A stretch of 64,000 nt of DNA. Source: Cyanoderma ruficeps. Its lineage: Eukaryota > Chordata > Aves > Passeriformes > Timaliidae. Of this stretch, positions 38,395 to 51,737 are shown in pieces. A program made the translations under genes and the position numbers. The DNA is taken from NCBI GenBank assembly GCA_008694505.1, contig VZDJ01000346.1, forward strand, positions 9,473,244 to 9,537,243. Reading direction: 5' to 3'. Under the pieces are notes generated by a model. That model had not been told where the DNA came from. It did not search any database and worked only from the letters and a program-made list of their open reading frames with translations. How positions within the stretch are numbered: the first letter of the stretch is position 1; the number at the start of each line of letters is the position of its first letter.

Positions 38395-41300
38395 TCTTAC
38401 TTTAATAAGAAGCTTTTTTTTTTTAATTAAATGCCTCACTAATTTCTGTAAACAAGGAGGGTGAGAACATGTTGGAGAAACTTAAAATGTTTTCAGTGAA
38501 ATCCAGTATCACAGAGCAGAGGTGTAGAGACTGTGAACTGACCATGACTCACCACTTCATCACTCTGAAGATCCATATCCAGAGATGGCAGTATTTGCCA
38601 CTTGATAGCTCTTCCTTTGTACATTGTTGGTGGCCTGATCCAGAGGTTACTGGCTCCTTACACTGGCTTTCGTGGGAATCTTCATGTGCTTTTTTGTCTC
38701 TGCTGGACCGAGTTTGGAGTGGTTCATGTGCTATATGACAGTCGAGCCTGCCAGGTAGACCTGTCCAGTCACTAGTTTCTCTGACAGCAACAAGGTTTGA
38801 AACATTCTCTGAAATCCAGTAACAATCCAGAAGGGAATGAGATCCTACCTGCAAGAGCTTGCCTGGAGAGCTGAATGGAAAATTATAGCCCTATAACACC
38901 ATTTACAAAAGACTGTTGCAAGCCCTTTTGGCTAATTAACATTCCTACCATTTGAAAAGCAGAACTGTAATTTACAGGGGGGCTTGATCCGGAAGTTGGG
39001 ACCTCAAAAATTGCATATGTTTCTGTAAACATCTGATTCATGTCCAAAATTTGCTGCTAGTTTCTGCTTCACTGTGTCTCAGGACTGAATGTGGGAGGAT
39101 GGGCTCTGCTTCCCCTGAAGTTCAAGCTGTTTGGGTCTGGGCACCTCTCTTCTTTCACCTGTACAATTATTACTCCAGCTTGAATCCAACCTGCTTATTT
39201 GACAGGCTGAATTCGAGCTGATGGTTACAAGCCTGTATCCTGAGACGACCTTTCTCCCAGTGGTGGCAGAATCCTCCCTGCAGACCTGGGCAGCTTGTCA
39301 CCCCAAAACAACATGGGGTGGAAAGCCACATGTAGGGTGTGTAACAAAAAAGGGAATTTGAGAAAATTGTCTCTCCTGACTTGTTGCCGTGTGATGTCTT
39401 GCATGCAGGTGACCATAGCAATCCGGAGGAGCTTATTTTTTTGTGAAAAAAGCTGATTGCTCCTTTCTTGAGTTCTCTTTCAGCCTCCACTTTTGTAAGA
39501 GCTGATTGTCATCCCTGTTCTGTGAGTAACGAATCAATTGCACACAGATCTCACCGCCTTTTACCCCTCCTCTGGCTTCCTTCCTGTTGCTTCACACCCT
39601 TTAGAGGTTTTAGAAAGAAGGTAACGGCAGAACCAGAAAGATTGTCCGTAAATGCTGATCTACTTTTGCTGATCTCCAGATGGCCATGTCCTGCAACCTT
39701 CACGGAGAAAGGAAGGATGTCACCAGGCTTTTAAATTCACTTCATTTTCGTGGCAGCACTGCCCCTCTGCCCAGTGGAAGCTTACATCTCTTGGGTCTCC
39801 TGCCATCCACTTTCTTGGGGCACAGTGTGGAGGGCTGCTCTTCTTTCTGCGTTAAAATGTGCAAAATGGTTACTCTTGAGGACAGCTTCTCCTCTAAACC
39901 ATGTAGTGCCCTGAAGGAATGTCCAAGATTGCTCCCAGTTGGATAGGAATAACTGAATCAAAAAGCCTCAGCCTGCTCCCACCAGCCCATGGTCCATCCC
40001 CTCAGACCCCAAGGCATGTCCCCAAAGCACAGCCCCTCTCTCTACAGGCTGCCAGTGTTTGCAGAGCATCCATGTCCCTGGGCAAGAGTTGGGCTGGGTG
40101 CAGGCAGAGGGGAGGCTGGCATTACCCCTGCCATGGTGAGAGAAGCTCAGCTCAGAGTTCCTGGCTGGCTAGAGCTGCCTTTCAGAGGCCACCAACTGCA
40201 TGTCCCTGGTACCAGCCCACTACTGAGGATGAGAGGGAATGAGGTGTGTGGGAGCAAAGACAGCCTGTGTTCCAGGCACTGTGCTATTAGTGCTGGGTAT
40301 TCACCTTGTTCATGCTCATAACTCCACCACCAGCTTGTGGCCAGTGACTAAATAACCCCAGAGTCAATTTTTTACTATTCCAGCACATGAGCTCCTTTTT
40401 CAGCAAGATAATGCTGCCCCTGGGAAGCTCCAGCGCTGATGAAGCAGCTGTCTCGCTGGATTTCCCCTCCTGCTGCTGATGAAAACCACTGCTTCCTTCC
40501 ACAACCCCCTCTGGCCCCACCCTGTCCTGTTCCCTGGGGCAGCCGGATGCCTGCTGATCTCCCCAGTGCTACCTCCAGCCCCTGGCAGAAATACTGAGTC
40601 CCCACACCATTTTTTGTGCTCCTGATCTTTTGCATCCCCAGGTAAAGGACAATGGAAAAAGCTGGTCCAGATGGTATGTTCTGAATGCACTGAGAGAAGT
40701 CTCAGTGTGGCACAAGGGGAAAGAGGGTTTCAGGGCTCCTGACAGCACTTGGGCATCTTACCTGAGCAGCACTTGGGCATGTTGCTGTTGGTCCTGCTCC
40801 AAGCAGAGGTGCTGGAATGATGGGCAGGCATATGGCAACTCTCCATCTCTCTTACATGACGATATCTTTTTTATGCTGGGTAATGTACCTGGCTATGTTC
40901 AAAAGGATGCTGGTGGCTTTCTGAAAGCAAATTCGTGTGCTCCATGAAGAGTGATGCTGCCTCACTTCTTCCAAACATGGGGGGGATGAGGCCAAATCAA
41001 TCAATTAGCACTGATTAATAAGGAAGAGAAGGAAAGCTGGCTCAGGTTACATATCTGTACATGCTGAGTACCAGAGTACAAAGTGTTCAGGTCAGGGCGC
41101 TCTTCAGTCACAGCCTCAGACACATGGAGTAAGCTGTTCCTGGCTGCTTCTTAGTAGACAGCACAGAAGCATCAGGGTTGGGCAGAGTTGGTCACGGGCA
41201 GGAAGGAATAGGGACCAGGGGCAGACGGCCAGGGTCAATAAAACACAGTCACCCCACAGGGTGCTGGCTTACAGGGCTGCCTTGGGGACATACCTTATCT

Positions 41301-43174
41301 CAGTTCTCCCTGCTTCTCACACATTTACACTTCATCACTTTGATTCCTCTTTTTCAGCATTCCAAACTGCACAGTGGCAAAGGCAGTGCTGCAGCAGCTT
41401 CAGGTTTGCTTGGTTGTTTTCAGTGCCATGTGGCAGACAAACCCCAGAGCTGCTTGGTTGCAGTGCAAAACCGTGGGGCTCCTCTAATCTCAGGTGCTCA
41501 GCCCAGCTCCCAGAAAGCAGAGATGCCTCTGCAGGTCTGGCCCTGTCTGTTGAGATGGTAATGGATTCACTTTGTTATAGACTGAGTGCTGGGATATGCT
41601 TCTCTTCAGCAGGGAACTTTGTTGTGTTTTGTCAGTTGAAATTGAAGGCATTGCTGGTGGGAAGTGCTACCCGTTTGGGTGAATGGGACCTGTATGCACA
41701 CCTGAAGAGGCTCATTAAGGAATATGGGAAAATCCACTGTCTGCCCAGACTGAGAGACCTCTGAGAGCCGCATTTTTGTCCTTCACACCCTGAGCTCTGA
41801 CTGCAGCAGCACTCCCTCAGCTCACAGCTTACATCTGAAGCCTTCAAGTCTTTGGCTAGAGTCGTATCTTGCCAGGGAAAGGCAGAGATAGACCTTGTGA
41901 AAGTGTCTTTCCTGTAATGGGAGCATCTTAATGTGAGTTCAGCATTTGCAGAACAGGAATTACCTGGTGTCTTTCTGTGCTGCCCTACAAACAGCGCTGA
42001 AGTGCTAACCTTTTCTTAACACCGTATTTTGTCACTTCGTTACTAGTGGGAGCAAGACTTACAGCTGCTAGGCTTGTAAGCCCTCCTACCTCCAGAGAAG
42101 TTGCTTGTACCTGGCACTTTGGCAGGGGCAGCCTGAGACAGCCCCACACAGCTCTCCCTTCCCCAGCATGCCAGGGGTAGGGCTGCTCGGGAGAGCTGGA
42201 AAGAACAACACGGTGTATTTGCTGCGGTATTTTAAGCACAAAGATGCACCACACTATGATTATTTTCCATGTGGATATGAAGACATGAAACATGGTGTAA
42301 TTTATGGTTATGTTAAAACTGCAATGCATGAGCTGCTAAGGTGGCCGATGATTGACCATCAGCAGCAGGCTGCAGGTCAGATTGCAGCAGGCGTTGAAGT
42401 TTGAGGAATGCTCAAGGGCACGTTCCTCTTGATCCTCCAATCTATGTGGCATTTGGTGAGGTCTACATGGAGATGCATTACTCACCCTCTGCTTTCAGTC
42501 GAAGAAATTGCTCTGGGCTTCCCCAGGATTGTCACGGGCAGGAGTGGGTGGGGACTGAGAGCAGGTCACAAGAGCAGTCCTTGCAGTGCCGTATATGCCT
42601 CTGTCAGCCTAATGAAAGCCTAATAATTAGGATTGCCATCCTTTTTATGAGGTAATTATGAGGTAGCACTTTACTGTAGTGGGCAAAAGTAACCCTGTAA
42701 TTAGTTTGTATGATTACTCAGTTATTAGCCAGTCTCTGATGCTGCAGACAGCCAGGAGAACCCTTGGCAGGCTGTGACAGGGCTATGTGGTTTGGATGGG
42801 ACCCCTGGCAAGACTTCCCCTCCTACTACTGAGACCATGCACAAAGCTGGCAGGGGTGAGGACAGCATGAGACTCCAAGCACAAGGGGATGACCTCCAGC
42901 AGTGAGGTATTGCCATCCAAATGACTTTAGCTCAGCTTCTCTGGGCTGCTGAGGCCTTGCCATCCTGCTTCCCCAGTGCCCCCAGTCTGGTTTCTTTCAC
43001 CTGCACAGGTACAGGCTGGATTTCCCAGTTCCAAGGCCCCACCACTTTGGCACCCCATGCTCACCGGGCGCAGCCTCTTGCCAGAGGGCATTGCTTAGCC
43101 CTGCAGTGCACAGCAATATCAAACTGTTGAGGGCATGGGCTGAGAAACGAATGCATTTCTAAAACAAATTACTT

Positions 43175-43190
43175 AAGAAAGAAAGAAAGA
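43175..43190. repeat. (AAAG)n microsatellite
   Basis: About four GAAA units in tandem. Confidence 0.8.
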
Positions 43191-46100
43191 ATGAAGGGGT
43201 GCAGAAGGCTGCTGTGAGCAGCCCTGTGCTTCTCAGCCATCTGACCCCAGCTTGTGCTGATGCCTGGGGTTGTTCCTCCCCAGGGGCAGGAGGTGGCATC
43301 ACCTCTGCCCAGGCAGGATGCAGCCTGCTTACCTTGCTTGGATCTAAAGGACAGAAGTTTATGTGGTCACTGCAGTGAGAACCAAAGAAGCTTTACTGGG
43401 CATGAGGGAGGAGAGCAGTGCACTGGTGCAGGGAGCAGCTTGGTATCAACTCAGCTGCCTGGAGCATGCAGGCTCACAGCTGTGCTGAAAACATGCTGGA
43501 CGGGTTAATTTTTCCTTCTGCTGGGCAGGTACAAACCCTGTTCTCAGCTTAGCTGCCATTGCTGCCTGCATCCCACGCTCTGCTGGGCTTGCGGGGGGTT
43601 TGTCCCCTCCTCTCACCCCCGCCAGGTTTGCTTCTTTAGCTGAGCCATTCCGGGGGCCGGCTGGTATTTCAGTCACTGAAGAAATTAGTAACTGATTTAT
43701 GTAACATCTCGTGTGACTGACTGCAGGGTCTTCACAGAGAGACAACTGTGAACAAGTATGCTATTGGCAGAGTAAGAAAAAGGGGCCCAGAACATACCCC
43801 ACAGTGAACTGTGAATCACACTGCAAGGTTGGATGCCACTCTATTATCCTGCAGTGGCACCTGTAGCTGTGTGCCATGGCCATGTCCTGTTTTGCTGCAG
43901 CTCAGCTCTGCAGATGAGGCCCAGCATCCATGTTCTTCCCAGGGCTAACTAGAGCTGGTTCTCACCTTGCAAAGAAGTTTCTGGACGCCTCTGTTTCTCC
44001 AGATGTCAGGCTAGGCCCTGTCCCAGCAGCACAGCATTCAGCACCAAGGTGCTGTGTCTCCCAGAGTCTGCTCAGGCTGGCAACACCTGCCAGCAACATC
44101 TTTCCTGCTGCCCCTGCCCCGCTGCATCAGTGCCCAGCAGACACAGGAGCTGCAGTTCAGCAGGGGCTGGGTGCTGTAGGCTCTTGCTCCTCTTCCTGGC
44201 TCCCTGCTGAGACTTTGGTGTCTGTCTCTCACCTCTGGTCATCAATGCTCATGGTGAGACAGGAGGGATGGTTGCCCCACACATGCACGGAAAAACCTGG
44301 GCACAACAATTCTGGGACACCAGATCCTGCAGCTCTCTCTGACTCTCCTGGGGCTGAAGCTTTCAGCATGGATGGTCCAGGAGTTATTCTGAGTGTGCCA
44401 TGTCCCTGGGCCACTGGTGGCAGACCCTGACATCCCTATGCAGGAATGGAAACCCCACTGGTTCAGCAGCGGTGGGAGGGAAGGCTGAGCAACATGCCAG
44501 CATCCCTCTCAGCAGCTGTGATTCAGTAGCAAAGGAAATAACAAAGAAATGCTTGCAAAATAAAAATGCTTTTGATGTGAATAGAAATGTTTATAATAAT
44601 CTGGATTTTTTTCATGTAAATAAGGCTCAGAAAATGTGTTTTGTCAAAGTGACACACAGCGAGCTCTAGTAGGTGTACCCATCTCAGGATAAAAGGAACA
44701 GAAGCCACTCACTTGATGAACCTGAAAGCTTTCTTAGAATTACAAAAGGAATAAATGATCTTAATCATATTAACTCCTGGGTGGTTGCCTGTGTTTTTGT
44801 GAGCAGTATTCATCACATCTCAGACAGTGTAGTTTTAAACTCTCACAAAAGGCAACTTCAGATGATCTCATGGTCTCCTTTTCAGCAGTGTAAATTATTG
44901 CTAACACCCAAAAATCTGGGATTTAACTCCAACATGAGCGTGTCCATTTCAGCAAACCTCAGTGTGGGAAGGCAACTGCTGCTCTGGCCGGTGAAGGAGC
45001 GCTCTGTGGCAGCCTCCCAGGGCCTCTGCCACACCTCAGCATCCACCGGTGTCTTGCAGGGGCTCTGGTGGTTGATAGCTGGTGCGGGGGGAAAGGGCTG
45101 CAGGAGCTGGGACATTCGCTTCTGCCATGCCAGCAGCTGGACAGGACATGTGGCCCCTCTTCGTGCCTCCCACAGGTTCTGTTCAGGACAGTGGTTCCTG
45201 CCCAAGGTCACAGCGGCTTAGCACGGCATTGGCCAAGCAGCTGCAATCCTAACATCAACTGTTGGAGCTGCTATATCATCATGTTTATAAAGCATGAAAA
45301 ACAATGTCTGGATTGTACCTTCCCCTCCAGCAGTGTATTTTCAAAGGCAATTTCTCAGACTGTCTTGATCTCAGGTGAGAGGTGCCACTAAATTTTTGCC
45401 GTGCTGACATTGATTCAGCAGCTGTTGCCTGTCTTCTTGATCGTGAAATGAAAGTTCTTCACCGAAGGACTTATTCAAATGCAAAATGAATTAGGCTTTT
45501 TTTATCTTACTGCATATGTACTTCAGGAATTTAGGAATATTAAGAACCCCTAGAGACTACCTTCTTTTCAGTTACCATGGTTCATCTCGACAAGAAGCAA
45601 CCCCCTCACTTGCAGGCAATGCCAGAGTTTTGGTTTTTGATGAGGGCAGGTGGGAACAATCCTGTGTTGTTTCTGGAAGAGGTGCTGGAGTCTGGGCACC
45701 TCAGTATGGTGGGTGAAATGTTGTGAAGGGCAATGGAAATCAAATTAATACCCCACTCTCCCTTTCTCATCCCCTTTCCAGCAACTGAGTTTGTTGGAGA
45801 TGGCAAACAGTGTAAAATTCAGTTTATTCACCCAGGATCCCGGCTATGTGTTGTGGAGAGGTTAACAAGTGAAAATGCACCAAGAGATGCTGTGCCCAAC
45901 ATTTACAATCTAAACCTGGTCTGATACAATGTACAGGTTATTTCTCTACAAATCTTTCATGGCTTCTGTCTCCAGCTCATCCTGGTTACTGCAGCCTGCC
46001 CCCAAAATCATAATCCTGCCGCAAATGTTAAGAGATCTCATCAGCATGTTATTTTCATTAAGTAACAACACAAGAGGAGGATGAGATAAACTCTTACAAA

Positions 46101-49100
46101 AACCCTTCATATTGAAATGTGTATTGTTTATAAACAGAAAGTTCACCTTTCTCTTTCCTTTTGGGAAAAAAAATTATGGAGCAAAGTGCTTTTTTATTAC
46201 CTAACCTAGTTTCTTTTCAGGAATAGAAAAAACCGTAAACATTTTTAGCCTTGATTTATATCTTACACAGGAGTGTGTGCAGGACAGGATCCAGCAGTGA
46301 GTGACCTCTGCTTCACACAGGAGTGGCTCATGGATGAATCAGTCTGGCTTAGATCACAAATCTCACACAAAATACAGCTTTGCTCCACGGGATGGAGCAG
46401 CGAGTACTGCATGTGACTGTTGCAAGTTTGCAGGATCAGGCTCTGCATGCAGGCTGTGTTCCCTGATGGGCTGTGATCACAAGGGGTGGTTCCCCAGTCC
46501 TGGTGCTGATGCTTTGCCTCACACCCTTGCAATCAGGGACCTCACTGTAGAAAATACAGCTTGGTTTTCAGCTGCATCAGTTTTCTGATTGTGCAACCAC
46601 ACAAAGAGATGCGTAGGATAGCCCAGTCCTCCTGGGAAAGAAACAGCAGCACTGTAAATCTTACCCTGCAGGGTAAACTACAACTTTTGCCATGATACTT
46701 TTGCTCTGCATTTGCAGCATGTGCTTTCTGCCTTGTTAAGCTTCCAGTAGCTTCTCTGAAAGACAACAGCAAGGCCTGTGCTGATTTCAGAAACAGCCGA
46801 TTCCCTGGCCGGGATTCGACACAGCACAGTGCAAGGACCAGCCTCTGTATCTGGCCTGTATGTGCTCCCCCCACCTCCCTGGGGCTGCCTGGGGCAATAG
46901 GGCTCCTTTCCTTCATTTTGCAGGGGAGAGGAGGTCGGTGTCCTGAAAAGCACCACTCCATGCAGGTAGCACCAACATGCTGCAGACAGCTTTGAATTAA
47001 TAAGAAAAATATGTCCAGGTCCCATTTGCAGGTTTCCTGAATGTTTTTTTCTGCTTGAATACTTACTCTCAGTAGCATTTGAATTGCATGTATGACAGGT
47101 TGAATCAAAGGTTTATTGTCTGCACAGCTCCTCTGTTTATCTAGAGATTATGATTTTGGCAATAAAGAGCTTCTTGAGGCCCTGGGGTGTCTGTAGGCAC
47201 AAGGCTCACTGCAGGCACCAAGCCTGCCAAGGGGTGGCTCTGCTGCCCCTTCTTCAGCCACGTAAGCACAAAATTGAAAGAAACCTGGAAGGTTTTGTAG
47301 GACTTGCTTTCCCCACGGCTTGGAAGCAAGGGAATTTGTTATAAAAACAACAGGGTTAAGAATCTCCCTGATCCTTGGATTGTCGTCTCCAGCCCTGTAG
47401 AGGGTACCCTTCTGGTCTGGAGCGCCCCGTGCATAGCAGCTCCGGAGCACTGCCACAGCTGCTCCCAGGACAGGGACCTTTAACCACACGGAGCCTGGCA
47501 CTGGTGTGGGGGCAAAGGGCAGGGGACAAGGCTGCACACACAAAACAGAGCAGGCACGAGCAAGATGCAGAGGGGCAGCGCCTCTGACTTCAGCCGTCAA
47601 AAACATGGCTTCACTTGCCCATCACAGGAGGGAAGGGCGTCTCCAGGAGATCCCTGTGTCTGTTACACACAGCATTAGTCACCCAGGTAGGGGGACCCGT
47701 TCTTTTCTTTAGAGGGGGCCACAGGGATTACCACTACCCTGGCACATTGAAGCCTGTTCCTGGAGACAGGTGGAGGGGACACTCCTGCTCTGCCATCTCC
47801 ATCTATAGTACCAAGGCCAAAGGTTAGATGCTTTACAGTTGAGCATCATGGCCTCTTCTATGGTTCAATGCTGAGGAATACTGTCCAGGAGTCTTTGGGC
47901 TCAAAACTGCTCTGTTAGGCTGGATTTGGTGTTGAAATGTGAGCCTGACATCCTTCTAGTCCATGACCTACCACACCAGATGCTTGCTGTCATGAGACAG
48001 ATAATGATGCTGTCCTATAAGCAAGGCAAAAAGAAAGATTTTGGGTGTTCTGGGCAGAAAACATGTTTCTGCTCTACCACAAGACCTGGAATTCATTATT
48101 GAATACAGAAAATGAAGTTTCAGTTTGAACTGCCAACAGTTCTCATTTGCAGGCACCCAGGCTTTAGTACATAGGTTTCTGGACATTTCTCCACTGAGGT
48201 TACACATAGCAGATGGAGCTGCCAGGCAGTTATGGACGGAGAAATGAACTTCAGCATTGTATTCAGCCTCTGGAGGAATTCTGCATATGCACTCAACAAC
48301 AGCTGAGAGCATAAGCTCCCAGGGCATGTGTTTGCTATGCCCTGTAGAGCCCAGTGCATTATTTGCTACCATTATCATCAGCAGAAACATCTCTTGAGAG
48401 GTTTTACTCTTCTCTCAGATAATTCTGCATCTTCTGAGAATTCTGAGAAACAACACACCCTTCTCTCAGTGCTCCTTCCTCAGCTACAGAATAGTCAGAC
48501 CTCTGCACAGCATCCTCAGGCTTTCCTCAGCCTCAAAAGAGGCAGCTGAAGGTGGGTGGCAAATACTTTCAAGAGTAGCTCTTAAGTAACTACAAAAATA
48601 CTTGAGTTTTCATCAACAACATAAGCAACATTTTCATTTTTTGAAATGTAGATTTTATTTCTTGCTATAACACACCACTGAAATTGCATTAGAGAGTCTG
48701 ATAACTTCTTGATTTGTTATTTTGATGGTTTTTGTGTTTTATTGTTAGAGGCATATGGTTTTATAACAAAGGGTTTCAGTCTATGGCACAACTGGAAGCC
48801 TTAGTACACGCCACATGATAGAAGCTACATAATTAAAGAGGATCTTGTCACAAAAACCAGTATCAGAGTCAATTCTGCAGGACTTGCAAGTAAAAGAAAA
48901 ATGTATCATCAGAGTGTAACAGACATTTCTTGAATCAAGAGAAGGTCATCTGGCTCATCTCTTGTGGACATTTTATTTCATCACAAAGGATTCTTAATTG
49001 ATTCTTTAATTTCTTCCAGGAACTTTGTCAGGGAGACTATAATGTAGCTTTTGCTCCATACGTGACATGGAGTCTGTTCCAAATTCAGCTTACATATCCT

Positions 49101-50577
49101 CAAAAATATCTGTGATTTTGTATAAGGTTTTAGTTACATCTTGAAGTTCCTTGTTTGAATAATAAATGCGTTAATTGAACATTTCAATTAAAAGATCTCT
49201 TACATGAGCTTAAGTCAAAGCTGGCAGCTCTGCAGACTGAATTCCATTCTTTAGCCAGGGAATAAGAGCAGGAGCAAGGCAGTCAGCCACCTTGAGTTTC
49301 TCTGCCAGTGTCTCAGGTGTGACCTTTAAGGACAGCTTTTAAGGGCAGAGAAGAGTTTAGGCTTCCTTATTATCATTTCAAGAAAATTCAATTTCCTGTT
49401 ATCACCCCACAAAACACAGAGAGCACCAGTGAGGGTCGGTGTGACTGCAGCAGAGAGCTGGCCCCTTTCTCTGGCTGGCCTTCCTTGGGTCAGGTGTGTC
49501 ACCTGCAGTCAGCACTGGAGGGAGGCCTGCAGGAAATCCATCCAGCTCCTTGTGGGTTTATCCCTCACAGTACCTTCCCCAGTGGAAGAGGAGCTGGCAG
49601 GCTCCAGGAGGAGATTGGTCGCATTATCACTCCAGGTTCAAATGAACTGAATTCCTGGGGGCCAGTCTAGGATACTGCACCAGTGATGGCCATACACTTA
49701 TGCTCTCCTGACAGCTCAGGACTGGCTCTCCATTCCCTGGCTGACTTGACATTCACACTGTCAGCCTTGGACAGGATGTTCATGTCCCAAACCTTAATGA
49801 CCATAATGCATTAACTGCCTAATCTGCAGAACTGCCTCAGGCATCCACTGTGCTGGCCTGCTGGGAGAGGAACTTCATGGCTTTGCTGGAATTTGCTCCG
49901 TGTTTCAGAGAAGTGAGGCACAGCTGGGGGTGCAGCCCTTGGGGCTCTCCTGTGGTCAGCAGCAGGTGCTCAACACACACATCACCTACTCCAGGTGCTC
50001 ATGGAGACAGGGAAGCAGCACAACTTAAGGAGAGGAACCAAGAGAATGAGCTCTTGAACTCCTTTGGGGAAGAAGATTATCCTTTAGTAACAAAATACCA
50101 TATACACAGAATTACCAGTGAACAGGCAATTCAGTAATTGGCCACCTTGTTTCATCCATTTGATAAAGAAAAGAAAAAAAGGAAAAATATTGAAATTCAG
50201 AGATAGAAATCCAGATCTTTTTTAGTCTAAAGTTTTTACAGTGAAGTTTCTTTTAAAGTCAACTACTAGGCTAAAAACACCCCAGCAACTTCTTTTTCTC
50301 TTGCCTTTGTTATCAGTCCCAAGGTATCAGTAGGATAAAGGAGAAGGTGACTCATGAATCAGTGTGGCTCTTTGGAGTATAAGGCACAGTCTCGGAGCCG
50401 GGGAGGGGGGAGCTATGAACTCATCGCAAACTTCATCCAGGTGCTCATTGGAAGCCACCCTTCCCCTTCACATACACATTTTCTGTCACCACCAAATGAC
50501 CATCTAGGCATCAATTTTAGCTTTTCAGCTGACTTCCAGGGATTTCCCTAATTAAGTGCAGTTTGACTTAAGAGACC

Positions 50578-51737
50578 TTTTAGGACCAGGTGACCTGCCT
50601 GGTGGATGCAGGAAAGGCTGTGGATGTTGTCTATGTGGACTTCAGCAAAGCCTTTGACACTGTCTCCCACAGTATACTCCTGGAAAAGCTGGCAGCCCAG
50701 GGCTTGGACAGGAGCACTCTTGCCTGGGTTAAGAACTGGCTGCATGGGCAGGCCCAGAGAGTGGTGGTGGACGGTGCTGCAGCCAGTCACCAGTGGTGTG
50801 CCTCAGGGGTCTGTATTGGGGCCAGTTTTGTTTAATATTTTCATTGATGACATGGATGAGGGTATTGAATCTTTCATTAGTAAATTTGCAGATGACACTA
50901 AGCTGGGAGTGTGTGTCGATCTGTTGGAAGGTTGGAAGGCTCTACAGAGAGACTTGGGACAATTGGATGGATGGGCAGAGTCCAATAGGATGAAGTTTAA
51001 TAAATCCAAGTGCCGAGTCCTGCAATTTGGCCACAAAACCCCCCTGCAATGTTATAGACAGGGCACGGTGTGGCTGAACAGTGCCCAGGAGGAAAGGGAC
51101 CTGGGGGTTCTGGTCGATAATTGAGTGAACATGAGCCACCAGTGAAGGCCAAAGGCATCCTGGCCTGTGTCAGGAATAGTGTGTCCAGCAGGAGCAGGGA
51201 GGTCATTCTTCCCCTGTACTTGGCACTGGTGAGGCCGCACCGAGTGCTGTGTCCAGTTCTGGGCCCTTCAGTTTAGGGAGAACATTGAGATGCTTGAGTG
51301 CGTCCAGAAGAGGCAGCAAGGTTGGTGAGGGGCTTGGAGCACAAGCCCTTTGAGGAACGACTGAAGGAGCAGGGGTTGTTTAGCCTGGAGAAAAGGAGAC
51401 TCACAGGTGACCTTATCACTCTCTACAACTTCCTGAAAGGTGGCTGTAGTCAGGTGGCGGTTGGTATCTTTCTTCAGACAGCAATTGACAGAATAAGAGG
51501 ACATGGTCTCAAGCTGCACCAAGGGAAATATAGGCTGGATATCAGGAAAAAGTTTTTTACAGAAAGGGTAATAAAGTACTGGAATGGTCTACCTGGGGTG
51601 GTGGTGGATTCACCATCTCTGGATGTGTTTAAGAAAAGACTAGACGGGGCACTTGGTGCCATGGTTTAGTTGAGGTTAGGGCTGGGTTGGACTTGATGAT
51701 CCTGGAGGTCTTTTCTAACCTAATGATTCTGATTCTG
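50578..51737 (+). mobile_element. CR1 LINE with decayed reverse transcriptase
   Basis: The longest retrotransposon copy in the window, about 1.16 kb. Reverse-transcriptase motif A ([13 protein letters not shown]) is near 50,632-50,670 and the catalytic FADD box near 50,884-50,895, but the two lie in different frames, so at least one frameshift separates them between about 50,770 and 50,810. A stop (TGA near 51,122) and a further frame change precede the C-terminal part ([20 protein letters not shown]). The 3' end has the CR1 signature TTGGACTTGATGATCCTGGA and two TGATTCTG-type units. ORF1 and the endonuclease are missing. Inactive. Confidence 0.93.

Larger units (their letters stand above)
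37406..50577. other. Large intergenic stretch, no gene recognised
   Basis: 13 kb of mixed-composition, mostly single-copy DNA. The longest open frames (41,261-41,764 plus; 44,673-45,221 plus; 46,542-47,108 minus; 47,148-47,606 minus) lack recognisable domains or a start context I can support and occur in locally GC-richer patches. Only simple repeats are identified. A long non-coding RNA cannot be excluded by eye. Confidence 0.55.

Noticed and set aside
41261..41764. A 167-codon plus-strand frame
   Set aside because: No recognisable domain or repeat match and no neighbouring exons. Length is compatible with chance in a 35-kb interval of moderate GC.
42105..42404. A plus-strand frame with KNNTVYLLRYFKHKDAPHYD-like sequence
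   Set aside because: It looked protein-like at first, but I could not match it to any family and it lacks flanking exon structure.
44673..45221. A 182-codon plus-strand frame
   Set aside because: No recognisable similarity, and overlapping open frames exist on the other strand. Treated as chance.
46542..47606. Minus-strand frames of 188 and 152 codons in a locally GC-richer patch
   Set aside because: No domain, no consistent splice-bounded exon and no known neighbour gene expected here. Treated as chance, though RNA evidence would change this.
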